This document shows, piece after piece, positions 1 through 12,887 of a stretch of 64,000 bases of DNA. A model generated the notes under the pieces. That model had not been told where the DNA came from. It searched no databases and saw only the letters and a list, made by a program, of their open reading frames with translations. The DNA lies in contig JAKLGA010000001.1 of NCBI GenBank assembly GCA_022710975.1, positions 806,001-870,000 of the forward strand. The letters run 5' to 3'. A program made the translations under genes and the position numbers. This stretch comes from Myxococcota bacterium. Its GTDB lineage: Bacteria; Myxococcota; B64-G9. Within the stretch, counting starts at the first letter, position 1. Each line of letters opens with the position of its first letter.

Positions 1-1
1 C

Positions 2-391
2 CTGGGCTGGAACCTGGGCAAGGTGCTGGGCTGGCCCGGGCTGTTCCTCAAGGCCGACCTGGACATGGTGATCGGCCGGAGCGCGCTGGGGGCCGAGTAC
101 CTCATGTTCGACGCCCTGTTCGGCTTCCTGGCACGCTTCCACCTGGGGCCGGTCTGCCTGCTGGTGGATCTGGACTTCGGGCTGCGGCACCTGGCGGTGA
201 CCCAGGAGGCCGCCGGGACCCCCACGCCCGTGGCCGGCTTCGGCGCCTCGGGCGGGCTGGGGCTGGAGGTGCCGCTGACCGACTTGTTTTCCTTGCACCT
301 GGGGGCCGATGCCAGGTACATGCGCGATCCGCTGACCCAGCGGTTCGAGTTCTCGACCGCGCTGATGGCCGGCGTGGGTTTCGTCTTCTAG
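2..391 (+). CDS. outer-membrane beta-barrel-like protein, C-terminal part
   Basis: The frame is open from the left edge, so the N-terminus lies outside the window. The visible 130 residues alternate hydrophobic and polar residues in short Gly-rich stretches, as expected for antiparallel membrane strands. The chain ends GVGFVF with a terminal Phe, the usual C-terminal signature of proteins handled by the BAM complex. No family was identified. It ends 40 bases before trigger factor on the same strand, but no functional link is evident. An outer-membrane porin or assembly-type barrel is inferred from composition alone. Confidence 0.5.
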   Translation: MGWNLGKVLGWPGLFLKADLDMVIGRSALGAEYLMFDALFGFLARFHLGPVCLLVDLDFGLRHLAVTQEAAGTPTPVAGFGASGGLGLEVPLTDLFSLHLGADARYMRDPLTQRFEFSTALMAGVGFVF

Positions 392-430
392 AAGCTCCTC
401 GAGTTTCTGGAGGAGAGGGAGAATCGACGG

Positions 431-1789
431 ATGAAGACCACGGTGGAAGTGAACGATGCCCTGCACAGGACGCTGACGGTCGAGATCCCCTGGAACATGC
501 TCCAGGAGGAGCTCGAGCGCGAGTACCAGGAGCTCGCCAAGAAGGCCGCGCTGCCCGGCTTCCGCAAGGGCAAGGTGCCCCACGGCGTGCTCAAGCAGCG
601 CTACGGTCGCCAGGTGAACGACGAGGTGCTGGCCCGGCTGATCCAGGACTCCTACGAGGCCGCCCTGGTGCAGAACAAGGTCTACCCGGTGGCCAAGCCG
701 GAGCTGACCCGGGGCGAGCTCAAGGAGGGTGAGCCCTACACCTACGTGGCCCGGGTCGAGGTGCGCCCGGAGATCGAGCTGAAGCAGCTCTCGGGCTTCA
801 CCTTCGCCGAGAAGAAGGTGGAGCTCCAGGCCGAGGCCGTGGAGCACGAGCTCGAGCACCTGCGCGACGGACGCGCGATCCTCAAGCCGGTCGAGGGCCG
901 GGAGGAGGCCCAGAAGGGCGACACCGCCATCCTGGACTACCGCGCCACCCGGGACGGCAAGCCGGTGCGCGGCGGGGAGCGGCAGGACCACCCCCTGCAG
1001 CTCGGCGGCGGCAACGCCGTGCCGGGCTTCGAGGAGGCGGTGCTGGGCATGAAGGTCGGGCAGCACAAGGAGTTCGAGCTGGTCTTCCCGGCCGAGGGCG
1101 TGGCGCCCGACCTGGCCGGCCAGACCGTGCGTTTCCATGTCGAGCTGAAGGCGCTGAAGCAGCGCGAGGTGCCCGCGCTCGACGACGAGTTCGTGCGCGA
1201 TCTGGGCGAGGAGGGCGTGAGCACGGTGGCCGAGCTCGAGGCCAAGATCCGGCGCACCCTCACGGAGCGGGCCGAGGCGCAGCTGCGGCGCGAGCGGCGG
1301 GACGAGCTCATCGACAAGCTGATCGAGGCCAACCCGTTCCCGGTGCCGCCCGCGCTGGTGGAGCGCCAGCAGGACGCCATGGCCCGCGAGATGCAGACCT
1401 TCCTGAGCATGCAGGGCCTCGATCCCAAGGAGCTGTCCCAGGGGTTCGAACGGTTGAAGAAGGACATGGCCGGGCGGGCCGAGCGCGAGGTGAAGGCCGC
1501 GCTGCTGCTGGCCGCGGTGGCCGCCCGCGAGAAGATCGAGGTGAGCGACGAGGATCTCGGGAAGCACATCCAGGAGCGCGCCGCCCGCTCCGGGCAGAAC
1601 GCCGCCCAGGTGCGCGCCTACCTCGACGAGCCCGAGCACCGCGAGGAGGCCCGGTTGGGGCTCCGGCGGGAGAAGGTGCTTGATCATCTGATGAAACTGT
1701 CTAACATGGAGCCCGCCGCGGCGGCCGCGGGCGCGCCGGCGACTCCCGCCGCGGACGAAGCGCCCGAGGCCCGAGGAGACAAGGCATGA
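431..1789 (+). CDS. tig: trigger factor, ribosome-associated chaperone and prolyl isomerase
   Basis: Trigger factor binds the ribosome exit tunnel and shields nascent chains. The 452-residue length fits the family (about 430-460). The N-terminal ribosome-binding domain contains the signature loop GFRKGKVP at residues 44-51. A central FKBP-like domain (about 150-245, [10 protein letters not shown] to [10 protein letters not shown]) and a helical C-terminal chaperone domain follow. The tail after residue 430 is Ala/Pro-rich and probably disordered. An AGGAGAGGGAG ribosome site precedes the ATG. Its stop overlaps the clpP start (ATGA), and the tig-clpP-clpX-lon order is the classical proteobacterial arrangement, so co-expression of folding and degradation functions is expected. 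Confidence 0.97.
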   Translation: MKTTVEVNDALHRTLTVEIPWNMLQEELEREYQELAKKAALPGFRKGKVPHGVLKQRYGRQVNDEVLARLIQDSYEAALVQNKVYPVAKPELTRGELKEGEPYTYVARVEVRPEIELKQLSGFTFAEKKVELQAEAVEHELEHLRDGRAILKPVEGREEAQKGDTAILDYRATRDGKPVRGGERQDHPLQLGGGNAVPGFEEAVLGMKVGQHKEFELVFPAEGVAPDLAGQTVRFHVELKALKQREVPALDDEFVRDLGEEGVSTVAELEAKIRRTLTERAEAQLRRERRDELIDKLIEANPFPVPPALVERQQDAMAREMQTFLSMQGLDPKELSQGFERLKKDMAGRAEREVKAALLLAAVAAREKIEVSDEDLGKHIQERAARSGQNAAQVRAYLDEPEHREEARLGLRREKVLDHLMKLSNMEPAAAAAGAPATPAADEAPEARGDKA

Positions 1790-2397
1790 CCCTGGTACCC
1801 ATCGTCGTCGAGCAGTCTCACCGCGGCGAGCGCGCCTACGACATCTACTCCCGGCTGCTCAAGGACCGCATCATCTTCCTGGGCACCGAGATCGACGACC
1901 TCGAGGCGAACCTGGTCATCGCCCAGATGCTCTTCCTGGAGTCCGAGGACCCCGACAAGGACATCAACCTGTACATCAACTCCCCCGGCGGCAGCGTCAG
2001 CGCCGGGCTGGCCATCTACGACACCATGCAGTACGTCAAGTGCCCCGTGGCCACCATCTGCATGGGCCAGGCCGCCAGCATGGGCGCGTTGCTGCTCGCC
2101 GCCGGTCGCAAGGGCAAGCGCCACTGCCTGCCCAACGCCCGGGTGATGATCCACCAGCCGCTGGGCGGCTTCCACGGGCAGGCCTCGGACATCGAGATCC
2201 AGTCCAAGGAGATCATGCGGCTGAAGACCACCCTGGCCGAGATCCTGGCCGGGCACACCGGCCAGCCGCTGGACAAGCTGGTCAAGGACTCCGACCGCGA
2301 CTACTTCATGAGCGCGGAGGAGGCGGTGGCGTACGGCCTGGTGGATCTGGTGGTCGCGCGCAAGCCGGCCGGCGCGCCTGGCGCCGGGGCCCGGTAA
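1786..2397 (+). CDS. clpP: ATP-dependent Clp protease proteolytic subunit
   Basis: This is the serine peptidase that forms the tetradecameric barrel degrading substrates unfolded by ClpX or ClpA. The catalytic triad is visible: Ser98 in GQAASMGA, His123 in MIHQPLGG and Asp172 in SDRDYF, matching E. coli numbering closely. The 203-residue length is standard. The start overlaps the tig stop by four bases (ATGA), implying translational coupling. clpX follows after 15 bases, so the peptidase and its main unfoldase partner are made from one transcript. Confidence 0.98.
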   Translation: MTLVPIVVEQSHRGERAYDIYSRLLKDRIIFLGTEIDDLEANLVIAQMLFLESEDPDKDINLYINSPGGSVSAGLAIYDTMQYVKCPVATICMGQAASMGALLLAAGRKGKRHCLPNARVMIHQPLGGFHGQASDIEIQSKEIMRLKTTLAEILAGHTGQPLDKLVKDSDRDYFMSAEEAVAYGLVDLVVARKPAGAPGAGAR

Positions 2398-2412
2398 GGA
2401 GGTCCGAGCGGC

Positions 2413-3663
<1,251 letters not shown>

Positions 3664-3710
3664 CGGCGGTCGGCCTCCGCCTGGCGCCCTCGCTCTCCGG
3701 GAGGCCCGAG

Positions 3711-6182
<2,472 letters not shown>

Positions 6183-6214
6183 GCGGAGATTCCCTCGCGA
6201 TTTCGATTTTTTGT

Positions 6215-6243
6215 TTGACAAGGCCGGGGCCGTTTGCTACCAA
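6215..6243 (+). promoter_or_regulatory. probable sigma-70 promoter for the tRNA pair
   Basis: TTGACA at 6215-6220 and TACCAA at 6238-6243 are separated by exactly 17 bases. A GC-rich stretch follows, of the kind that often accompanies stringently controlled stable-RNA promoters. It lies 65 bases upstream of tRNA-Val. The upstream T-run (about 6207-6216) adds an AT-rich element. Confidence 0.7.
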
Positions 6244-6307
6244 ATGCCGCTGCCCCCGCGTGGGGCTCGCTCTTTGGAGGTCGGCCAGGTTCGGATGGCA
6301 CGGGTCT

Positions 6308-6379
6308 GGGCGGGTAGCTCAGCGGAAGAGCGTCGGCTTTACAAGCCGGTGGTCGCAGGTTCAAGCCCTGTCCCGCCCA
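6308..6379 (+). tRNA. tRNA-Val(TAC)
   Basis: A full cloverleaf can be drawn. The acceptor stem GGGCGGG/CCCGCCC pairs perfectly, the D arm is GCTC/GAGC, and the anticodon stem TCGGC/GCCGG encloses loop TTTACAA with anticodon TAC at 6340-6342. The T loop is TTCAAGC. CCA is not encoded. It shares a promoter with tRNA-Asp 21 bases downstream. Confidence 0.95.
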
Positions 6380-6400
6380 TCGCGTCCAGGCCGCAGATAT

Positions 6401-6476
<76 letters not shown>

Positions 6477-6481
6477 CGGTT

Positions 6482-7624
6482 CTAGGCTGTAGAATCGCCC
6501 ACTTGAACGATGTTCAGGTGGGCGATTCGCTTTGGGGACCCAGGGGGGACCTGACTTTCCGTCTGACCGCTACTGGCTTGGTCCAGAACCATCACCGCCT
6601 CGCGCCGGACCTCCGGGCTCAAGTGGGCATACCTGAGGGTCATCCGGATGTCCGAGTGCCCCAGGAGTTCCTGGATGGCCTTCAGCGAGACGTTGCGCAT
6701 CGCCAGGTGGCTGGCGAAGGTGTGCCGCAGCACGTGCCAGCCGATGGAGCGCAGGTCCGCGCGCCTGCACAGGCGCTTCAGGGCCACGTCCGCCCGGCGG
6801 TGGATGTGCCGGCCGCCGTCCGGCTTGCAGAAGACCAGGGCTTCGGCGTCGAGGTGCCGGAGCTTTCTGGCCTCCTTCAGGACGCGGACCGCCTCCGGGG
6901 ACAGGGGGACCTCCCGCTCCTTGGCGTTCTTGGGCGGTGACACTCTGCCGCGGTAGAAGCTGCGCCTGACCAGGATGCGCCCGGCCACCAGGTCCACGTC
7001 TCCCCAGCGCAGCTCGGCGAGCTCGCCATAGCGCAGGCCCGTCTTGAGCGCCATGTGGACCATGCTGAACCACTGCGTGGTCTCGGCGGCCTTCAGGAGC
7101 CTCTCGGCCTCTTCGAACTCGAGGAAGTCGAAGTCGGTCTGCGTGGCCCTGGGCAGCTTGATGCGGGGGACCTTGACGATGAGCTCGCACTCCTCGGCGT
7201 AGTGCAACACCTTGCTCAGCACCCCCAGGGCGTTTCGCACGGTCTTGTCGGACAGCTCGCGCCCCCGCATGAGCGTCTTGATGTTGGCGACGTCCGTCCT
7301 GCCGATCTCGTCCAACCTCTTCCGTCCGACGACTGGCTGGAGGTAGAGGCGCAGGATGGCTTCGTCCGCGGCAACCGTGCTGGCCCGGTTCTCGTTCCGG
7401 GCGTACTCCTTCACGAACACCTCCGCGTACTGGTTGAGGGTGGGCACCTCCTTCCGCGGCGCTGTGGGGTGGAGGAGCTCCCGGATGAGCTCGCGCTCGT
7501 AGTCGCGCGCCCCGGCCACGGTCTGGTCGGGGGACCTCCTCTTGCGCCGGACCCTCGTCCCGTCGGGCAACTGTACGGTCACGTCCACCACGAGCCCTTT
7601 GGCCTCCTCTCTTCGCACGGCCAT
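6482..7624 (-). CDS. tyrosine recombinase/integrase
   Basis: Site-specific recombinase presumed to integrate and excise the element at tRNA-Asp. The 380-residue protein has an N-terminal arm-binding region (1-55), a SAM-like core-binding domain (about 63-155) and a catalytic domain. Catalytic residues are Arg198 (TGLRYGE), a Lys in PPKNAKER, the HxxR box His297/Arg300 (GWHVLRHT), His323 (LGHSD) and nucleophile Tyr332 (RYAHLS). The start ATG overlaps the stop of the upstream excisionase-like gene, so the two are probably co-translated. The 3' end holds a hairpin and the end-specific motif. Confidence 0.95.
   Translation of the reverse strand: MAVRREEAKGLVVDVTVQLPDGTRVRRKRRSPDQTVAGARDYERELIRELLHPTAPRKEVPTLNQYAEVFVKEYARNENRASTVAADEAILRLYLQPVVGRKRLDEIGRTDVANIKTLMRGRELSDKTVRNALGVLSKVLHYAEECELIVKVPRIKLPRATQTDFDFLEFEEAERLLKAAETTQWFSMVHMALKTGLRYGELAELRWGDVDLVAGRILVRRSFYRGRVSPPKNAKEREVPLSPEAVRVLKEARKLRHLDAEALVFCKPDGGRHIHRRADVALKRLCRRADLRSIGWHVLRHTFASHLAMRNVSLKAIQELLGHSDIRMTLRYAHLSPEVRREAVMVLDQASSGQTESQVPPGSPKRIAHLNIVQVGDSTA
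6492..6528. terminator. hairpin at the element's left edge
   Basis: A 17-base inverted repeat with one mismatch has arms 6492-6508 and 6512-6528 and a 3-base loop. It lies in the 3' end of the integrase gene, 18 bases after tRNA-Asp. It may end the tRNA transcript in place of the displaced native terminator; the T-run after it on the + strand is weak (TTT at 6531). Confidence 0.45.
6534..6556 (+). repeat. end-specific motif, left copy
   Basis: GGGGACC, four bases (CAGG), then GGGGACCTGACT. The same motif with a different 4-base centre (TATA) occurs in the same orientation at 48057-48079, inside the right end. Both lie close to an att core (57 and about 150 bases away), as expected for integrase or excisionase arm sites. 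The left copy overlaps the integrase 3' coding region. Confidence 0.55.
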
Positions 7625-8034
7625 CAGCCCCTCCTTCGGTTGGGCGATGGCGTGTGCTCGTTAGACCGCAACCAGTCTAGCAAGGCGGCCCGAGGGACGA
7701 TAGTGCGGCGGCCGATCCTCTTGCCTGGCAGCTCGCCGGCGGCGATTGCGGCGTAGACCGACTTGACGTTCATGCGGAGCATGGCGGCGACCTCGGCGAC
7801 GGTCAGGATGGGGGCGGGGTTATCGGGCTGGAGCTCTTCATGCGGTGAGCACTGCCCAGGAATGCCACCCTGCCGCCTGGACAGCTCGGCCATCAGCTCT
7901 TCGAGGAGCCCGAGCCCCTCGGCCGCATCAGCCAAGCCGGTCACCGCGCGCTGCCGGGCAGCCGTGGATTCGTCAAGGTCTGAAGCCTCTGGTCGCTGCT
8001 GGCGCATGCCACCGCCCACGAACCCTGGGTGCAC
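7624..8034 (-). CDS. excisionase-like helix-turn-helix protein
   Basis: The C-terminal half (about residues 75-130) reads ILTVAEVAAMLRMNVKSVYA then AIAAGELPGKRIGRR and ALLDWL. This is the winged-helix pattern of the HTH_17/excisionase family, small DNA-binding proteins that direct integrases toward excision or act as regulators. The first 75 residues are Gln/Glu-rich and not recognised. The stop overlaps the integrase start by one base. The start is uncertain: GTG at 8034 or ATG at 8007, neither with a strong ribosome site. Confidence 0.75.
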   Translation of the reverse strand: MHPGFVGGGMRQQRPEASDLDESTAARQRAVTGLADAAEGLGLLEELMAELSRRQGGIPGQCSPHEELQPDNPAPILTVAEVAAMLRMNVKSVYAAIAAGELPGKRIGRRTIVPRAALLDWLRSNEHTPSPNRRRG

Positions 8035-8648
8035 CTCACCCAGGCCTGGCGTCTAGGCAGCAGTGGCAGCAGATTTGGAGTCGAGACCTGCCACACCGCC
8101 TGGGACGCACTTTCACAAAATAAACTTCGTGTGCTTCCGTCGGCGACGTGGTGTCCGCCCAGAAGTGGCCTCACAAGACACATCTGGCGCGGACAATTCG
8201 AGACCTACAGGTCGAACGCAGCAATGTCAATGATGTCCGTAGCGAGCTGATTTCTATTGGCAAAACGACCTTGGTCGAGATCGCGGCAACCAGTCCTGTG
8301 CCGTCAGGAGCTCCCTCAGCATTTTCCACGGGTGCTTCCAGTCCGGGGATCGGGCGCCATGCAGGTGCTCGCGCAAGCCCGAGACGGCCAGCCTCTGGCC
8401 TCGCCCTCCGGCCACCCACCGGCTCAAGGCCTGCCCTGCGAGCGAACGCAGATGGAGCGCAAGGTCCACGCCATGCGATCACTGGTACGCATCCTCGCGA
8501 GCGTGAGCTGCGTGCATCGAGCGCCGACATCGCCCTGGCCATGGGCCGTGGCCGAGCTTCCGCTGCCAGCCCCGCAGCCGCCAGGCGCCGATGCCCGTCT
8601 CCGCGCCGCATCCTGGCTGACGTCGCGCCTCTGGGCCTCTGGCGGCAC
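8035..8648. other. 614-base stretch without a confident gene
   Basis: Only overlapping short open frames occur. On the minus strand a 74-codon GTG frame (8424-8648) starts right at the stop of the neighbouring HTH gene. It is overlapped in another frame by a 71-codon frame (8254-8469) whose tail, around HPWKMLRELLTAQDWLPRS, looks protein-like. A small frame-shifted or decayed gene is possible. No RNA or clear repeat was seen. Confidence 0.3.
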
Positions 8649-9161
8649 CTACTCGTCGAGTAGGTCTTGGACGTCCTCCACGTCATCGCCAGCGAGATCG
8701 ACCCAGGCGTCGGACTCCTCCTCAGCCCTCCGCTCTCGAGTCTCCTCCTCCGGATCAAGGCAGCGCTCGTCATGGCCTGGTCGGCCAAGTGGGGACTGGG
8801 GCGACGGAGACGATTCGACGCTGACCTCCGATCTCGCGCTTGGCTGTGGCATCGGTCGTTTCTCCTCTGGCCGATCGACTGGATTCGGGGGAGTCTCGCA
8901 CCTGTCCGACTGTTCGAGGCCGAACTCCGCGAGGAATCTGTCGAGCTCGTCGATGAAGAACACGTGCCTGCCGAAAAACCAGTGAGCAGGCAGCTGACCC
9001 CGCCTCACCGCCCGGTAGAGCTCAACGGTGGAGCTGAACCCGACCCAGGCTGCTGCGTCCTCCGGGTTCAGAGATCGCCGTGGCCCCAGATCAAGGTCAC
9101 CTGGCCCGGCGGTTTGTAGGTTTGCAGGGCGGTTACCGATACCACGGTTCTTTGTTGCCAT
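8649..9161 (-). CDS. HTH-like DNA-binding protein of the element
   Basis: 170 residues. Residues 28-80 (LNPEDAAAWVGFSSTVELYR, then AVRRGQLPAHWFFGRHVFFI and DELDRFL) resemble the excisionase/HTH_17 fold: a helix pair, a basic turn and a beta wing. The C-terminal half is acidic, Ser/Pro/Glu-rich and probably disordered. AAAGGAG lies before the ATG. It follows the Prim-Pol gene on the same strand, separated by a 12-bp inverted repeat. A regulator of replication or excision is inferred from the fold only. Confidence 0.55.
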   Translation of the reverse strand: MATKNRGIGNRPANLQTAGPGDLDLGPRRSLNPEDAAAWVGFSSTVELYRAVRRGQLPAHWFFGRHVFFIDELDRFLAEFGLEQSDRCETPPNPVDRPEEKRPMPQPSARSEVSVESSPSPQSPLGRPGHDERCLDPEEETRERRAEEESDAWVDLAGDDVEDVQDLLDE

Positions 9162-9239
9162 AAGAACTCCTTTCTATTGGCCTTTCTGGTTTGAAGGCCA
9201 GTTTGCTGGTTTGCAGAAAGCAGTAGACGTCGGTTGGTA

Positions 9240-9270
9240 GGTCTGCACCCCCCCTTAAGGGGTGCAGACC
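9240..9270. promoter_or_regulatory. 12-bp inverted repeat between HTH gene and Prim-Pol gene
   Basis: Perfect arms GGTCTGCACCCC (9240-9251) and GGGGTGCAGACC (9259-9270) surround a 7-base loop. It lies after the end of the Prim-Pol/helicase gene and upstream of the HTH gene, both on the minus strand. No T-run follows, so an operator or attenuator for the HTH gene is as likely as a terminator. Short GGTTTG-type repeats lie beside it (about 9110-9215). Confidence 0.5.
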
Positions 9271-9298
9271 AACCAGCTGACCAGGCTTGCTCGCGCAC

Positions 9299-11200
9299 TC
9301 ACTCTGGAATCTCATCGAAGTTCCCGCGGGCGAGATCGTCATCACCGACCTCGTCGTCCAACTCCGTCTCGCGGAGCTGGTAGATGCGCGCGTTGTTCTT
9401 CCGGGTGCGCTTGTCCTCCTCCACCATGCCGAGTTCCTCCAGGTGCCTGAGCCCCCGCTCGGCAACTCCGCGCCCGACTTTGGATGCAAGCGCACTTCGG
9501 TTTGCTGTCCCGCCCAGGTCGCGCAGGGCGCGTTCGACCGCCTCGGCCTCACGGCTGGTTCTTGGCGCCCGCTTCTCAGCGTGCAGTTCGGCTGCGGAGA
9601 GCATCTCGAAGCCCATCGTCTGGTCCTCGTCGTCGTGGACGAAGCGCAGGGCGAAGGGGCCGGTGTCGCCGAAGTCACGGTGGTTCCCGCTGACCTCGAT
9701 CACAGGAAGACGATGGTCATCCCGGCTGACGCAGATAACCGAGTCGACTGCCCCGGTGATCGCGGAAGATCCACGAGCAGTGTAGATGTCCGGACGACCT
9801 CTGGCAGCCTTGGTCGCGTGATGGATCGCGGCCACGCTGCATTTGAAGGTGTCGCGGATCTCCAGAAACGTATCCATGATCGGGGCCATCTCGGTGGCGT
9901 TGTTCTCGTCGGCTCGATGCAGTCGTGCGAGCGGGTCGAAGACGACGAGTTCCGGCTCGAAGTCCTCGATGGCGGCTCGGATGTGTGCGAGACCCTCAGG
10001 GTCGTCGAGTTTCGGAAGGAACCCGCCATCTGGCAGTGGCGTGAGAAGCCGGATCCGATCGAGGGCTTCATCCGAGACCCCGAGCCCGCGTTTGTGGCGG
10101 ATCACACGGTCCTGAAACGAACTCGGACCGATCTCGACCTGGACGTACAGAACCCGCTTCGGTTTGGAGCAATGGAAGACCCCGGAATTCGAGTTGCCAT
10201 CGGCCAAAGCGAGCATGCTGGCGATGACCAGCATACTCTTGAAACTCTTGGGCGGCGCGAAGAGAACGATGAATGCATTCGCAGGAAACCACCCTTCGAT
10301 CAGCCAGCTCTTGGGCGGAAGATTGCGCTTAAGAAAATCACGCGCTGAGATCGAAGCGGCGAACCCGCGCGGCTTGTCGCCGAGGACTACGCCTGGATCG
10401 GTCCCGGGCGGGTAATTCAGGACCGACTTCGCGAGCCGTTCGACCTCGGTGGAGTCCTCCGACGGCGAGCAGCAGCGTTCGTTGATCCCCGCGAGAGCGG
10501 CGGCGATGAGATCCGGCCGCACGTTCGCCCGCCGCAGCTGGCCGGCAACACGAAGAAGATCGGCGTGTCTGTGGCCGTCGACGATCATGTCGGAGGGACT
10601 GAAAGCTTCGACTCGAGCACCACCGTCGAGATTGGGCCTCCGACTGAAGAGCTCAAGCAGGCGCGCAGGTAGCTCTCGAACTTCGACCTCGTCAGGCCCG
10701 AATCCAGGCTTCCAGGCGTAGCGGCTGCCGGACACATGGAGTGAAGGAGGGGCGACTGCACAACCACCCGCCCCACGAACGTCGACGCCAGGGAGGCCCC
10801 CTGCGCGGCTCTTAAGCGGCGGTCGACCTACTGGTTGCAGAAAGTAAAGGTGGACACCACCGCCGCCCGTCGACACGGTCGGCGTTCTAAGCTCGTCCTC
10901 GGTGAGATCGAGCGATTCGACAGTCCCTCCGTGCCGCGGGTCGACGTCGACAACAGCGAGTCCCGACGGGCCGGTGGATATTCCGATGTTTCTACCAGCA
11001 GCGAGCACGTGGTCCACAGCCTGGGGCGTGAGGCCCTCGGCGTGCTGCCATCCGGTCCCAGTAGGGTGCTTGCCGGGAGATCTACAGCTCGCGCCACGCG
11101 AACAGGTGCAAGATCCCGTGGGGGAGACGCCGTGCAACTCGATGTAGACCGCGCCAGGCAGAAGGACAGCCGGTGGTGGGGTCTCTGTCTTCGAACTCAT
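9299..11200 (-). CDS. bifunctional primase-polymerase with RepA-like helicase domain
   Basis: The likely replication initiator of the element. The N-terminal 170 residues match the Prim-Pol domain. The Cys cluster and SPGKHPTGTGW motif lie near residues 26-52 after the chosen start; NIGISTGPSGLAVVDVDP and the TVSTGGGGVHLYF box follow. The C-terminal half is a RecA-like ATPase of the RepA/AAA_25 type: Walker A FAPPKSFKSML near residue 330, Walker B ELVVFDPLARLH, and AIHHATKAARG. ATG at 11200 is preferred over an upstream start because GGTGGA lies nearby and the Prim-Pol fold starts soon after it. Such fusions are common in plasmids, satellites and integrative elements. Confidence 0.85.
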   Translation of the reverse strand: MSSKTETPPPAVLLPGAVYIELHGVSPTGSCTCSRGASCRSPGKHPTGTGWQHAEGLTPQAVDHVLAAGRNIGISTGPSGLAVVDVDPRHGGTVESLDLTEDELRTPTVSTGGGGVHLYFLQPVGRPPLKSRAGGLPGVDVRGAGGCAVAPPSLHVSGSRYAWKPGFGPDEVEVRELPARLLELFSRRPNLDGGARVEAFSPSDMIVDGHRHADLLRVAGQLRRANVRPDLIAAALAGINERCCSPSEDSTEVERLAKSVLNYPPGTDPGVVLGDKPRGFAASISARDFLKRNLPPKSWLIEGWFPANAFIVLFAPPKSFKSMLVIASMLALADGNSNSGVFHCSKPKRVLYVQVEIGPSSFQDRVIRHKRGLGVSDEALDRIRLLTPLPDGGFLPKLDDPEGLAHIRAAIEDFEPELVVFDPLARLHRADENNATEMAPIMDTFLEIRDTFKCSVAAIHHATKAARGRPDIYTARGSSAITGAVDSVICVSRDDHRLPVIEVSGNHRDFGDTGPFALRFVHDDEDQTMGFEMLSAAELHAEKRAPRTSREAEAVERALRDLGGTANRSALASKVGRGVAERGLRHLEELGMVEEDKRTRKNNARIYQLRETELDDEVGDDDLARGNFDEIPE

Positions 11201-11455
11201 CGTCCACCAAGAAGAACGGCCGCCCGGCGCCCCCACCAGGGCGCCGAACGGCCGTCTGCCGGCCACATGTTCGTACCGCCCGGGTGGGCCGCACTCGCGG
11301 CGGGCGGGTTTTACTCTCACCTAGAGGGGAACGGTCCGGCCGGTCATGTGGACCGCTGGTGCGGGCGGGTCGGTTTAGGGTCGTAAAATCGCAGGGTTGC
11401 GGCCACATTGTTCTGTGGGATGGACCTCGGGTGCAGTCCGAATGAGAATTGAAAA
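11201..11455. promoter_or_regulatory. divergent control region between Prim-Pol and an unknown gene
   Basis: 255 bases between two divergently oriented genes, so both promoters should lie here. It holds a hairpin GGCGCCC/GGGCGCC (11226-11245) and GC-rich direct-repeat-like GGGCGGG tracts (about 11300-11370). An origin of replication next to the initiator gene would be a natural location, but clear iterons or a DnaA box were not seen. Confidence 0.35.
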
Positions 11456-12607
11456 ATGGGCAAGGTGAATCTGACCGTTCGGGTGCCTTGGTCACATACG
11501 CCGATCCAGGAGGATCTGGACGAGGACCTCGCACTGCAGCCCGTCCAGGCCGCTGGGAAATCGATCGGCGCTTCTGTGCGGTACTGGATGCTGCGCCCTG
11601 ACAGCCCGACTCTAGGCTCTCTTATCGAGCACCTTGCAGGCACTGGTGACGAGTCCTTTGCCGCTGCCCTGCTCGCGAGTGTCTGGCAGCCAGGTCGTGG
11701 GACAGTGGGTCGGGGGCAGCGGATCCAGGCATACCAGCGGTTCGAATGGAAGTCGTTTCGGAAACTCGGCGACCTGAGGGAAGCGCTCCGCCTTGATCGC
11801 GAATGCCTGGACAGCATCATTCGACGGGATGAAGAAGCTCACGTTGGACTGGAGAAGAAGCTCCAAACCCAGATGGCATTCAGGGACGATACCATCCGGC
11901 GGGCGGCGGAGCAGGCATTCGCACCAAGGGTCGGGGCCGATAAGACCCGGTTCAAGGCTAACAAGGCCATCTACCACGAGCTCCTGAACGAAGCTGTCCA
12001 ACAGCATAATGCCTACGCTCAGGCGCACCCCGACTTGAACCCCTGGACAGCATCACATCAGGCCGAGAAGGATTACCACCGCGCTCTGAGGACAGGCCTC
12101 GCCAGGTCCGCCAGGAGGAAGAAGTGGGATGAGCGGCAGACGAACGCTGCACTGCTCCGTGCGTTGGGCGTTGGAAGTCAAGTCGGCCCGCGCGCTGCGA
12201 AGTATGTATGGGCCGCGCTCAAGCTGTCGGTGGCACCCCCGCCGACCAGAGCCGAGCAGAAGCTGTTCTTCCTGATGTACGTCCGGACCTACACCCTTGC
12301 ATGTGGGGTAGTCCTGCGCCCGTTCGCTCGGGATCCTGTTCTGGAGAGCTTGTTCCGCGCGGTAAGCCGCTCTCTCATGGGGAAGATGCTGACCGTATTC
12401 ACTCAGCGCAAGGGTACCTACCCCGACGACTGGCGGTCCGACGTCAGACGGCACATCTGCGCCTACCTCAGGTTGTACTCCATCTACCTCGACCATATCC
12501 GGGAGTTCGAGCGGCTGAGGAAGAAACAGATCCCCGTAATCGATGTAGATGTGGACCTCAGTATCCTGAATAGAAGTAGGAAGGCGACGACCACACAAGA
12601 ATACTGA
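11456..12607 (+). CDS. unknown 383-residue protein
   Basis: No family recognised. The protein is rich in charged helices: a basic coiled segment near 120-230 with RDEEAHVGLEKKLQTQ and RTGLARSARRKKWDER, then a helical C-terminal half rich in Arg and Tyr (RRHICAYLRLYSIYLDHIRE). No membrane segment or signal. It is transcribed divergently from the Prim-Pol gene, the usual place for replication or partition accessories, but function is unassigned. Codon use fits the surrounding element. The ATG gives the only long frame here. Confidence 0.6.
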   Translation: MGKVNLTVRVPWSHTPIQEDLDEDLALQPVQAAGKSIGASVRYWMLRPDSPTLGSLIEHLAGTGDESFAAALLASVWQPGRGTVGRGQRIQAYQRFEWKSFRKLGDLREALRLDRECLDSIIRRDEEAHVGLEKKLQTQMAFRDDTIRRAAEQAFAPRVGADKTRFKANKAIYHELLNEAVQQHNAYAQAHPDLNPWTASHQAEKDYHRALRTGLARSARRKKWDERQTNAALLRALGVGSQVGPRAAKYVWAALKLSVAPPPTRAEQKLFFLMYVRTYTLACGVVLRPFARDPVLESLFRAVSRSLMGKMLTVFTQRKGTYPDDWRSDVRRHICAYLRLYSIYLDHIREFERLRKKQIPVIDVDVDLSILNRSRKATTTQEY

Positions 12608-12887
12608 TTCCTTGGATGCCAAGGTGGGGGCGCCCAGCGTCCATGCAAGCACATGCCCCTGCCGTTGCCTGGTTGCCTGCCTCATTCCGGAAGAAATGTT
12701 CCCGGCTGCCGATTGGAGACGACGCCCGCGTGCCCGCAGGGGCTTGATTTGTAATGGATTACCTAAACGGGTATGGGTGGAAGACCGCTAGTCTCGCGGA
12801 CCGTTCCCCTATTGGTTGGCCGGCCTACATTACCTCGTGGCCGTATTACCAACCCTCCGGTGGGAGGGTTCCAGAAAGGAATTTACC
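12608..12887. promoter_or_regulatory. 280-base gap with hairpin before a Cys-rich gene
   Basis: No gene seen. An 8-bp hairpin AACCCTCC-GGTG-GGAGGGTT at 12851-12870 sits 17 bases before the next start codon and shortly before the ribosome site. It could act as a leader hairpin or operator for the gene at 12888. The rest is unstructured, with a moderately AT-rich patch near 12745-12765. Confidence 0.35.
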
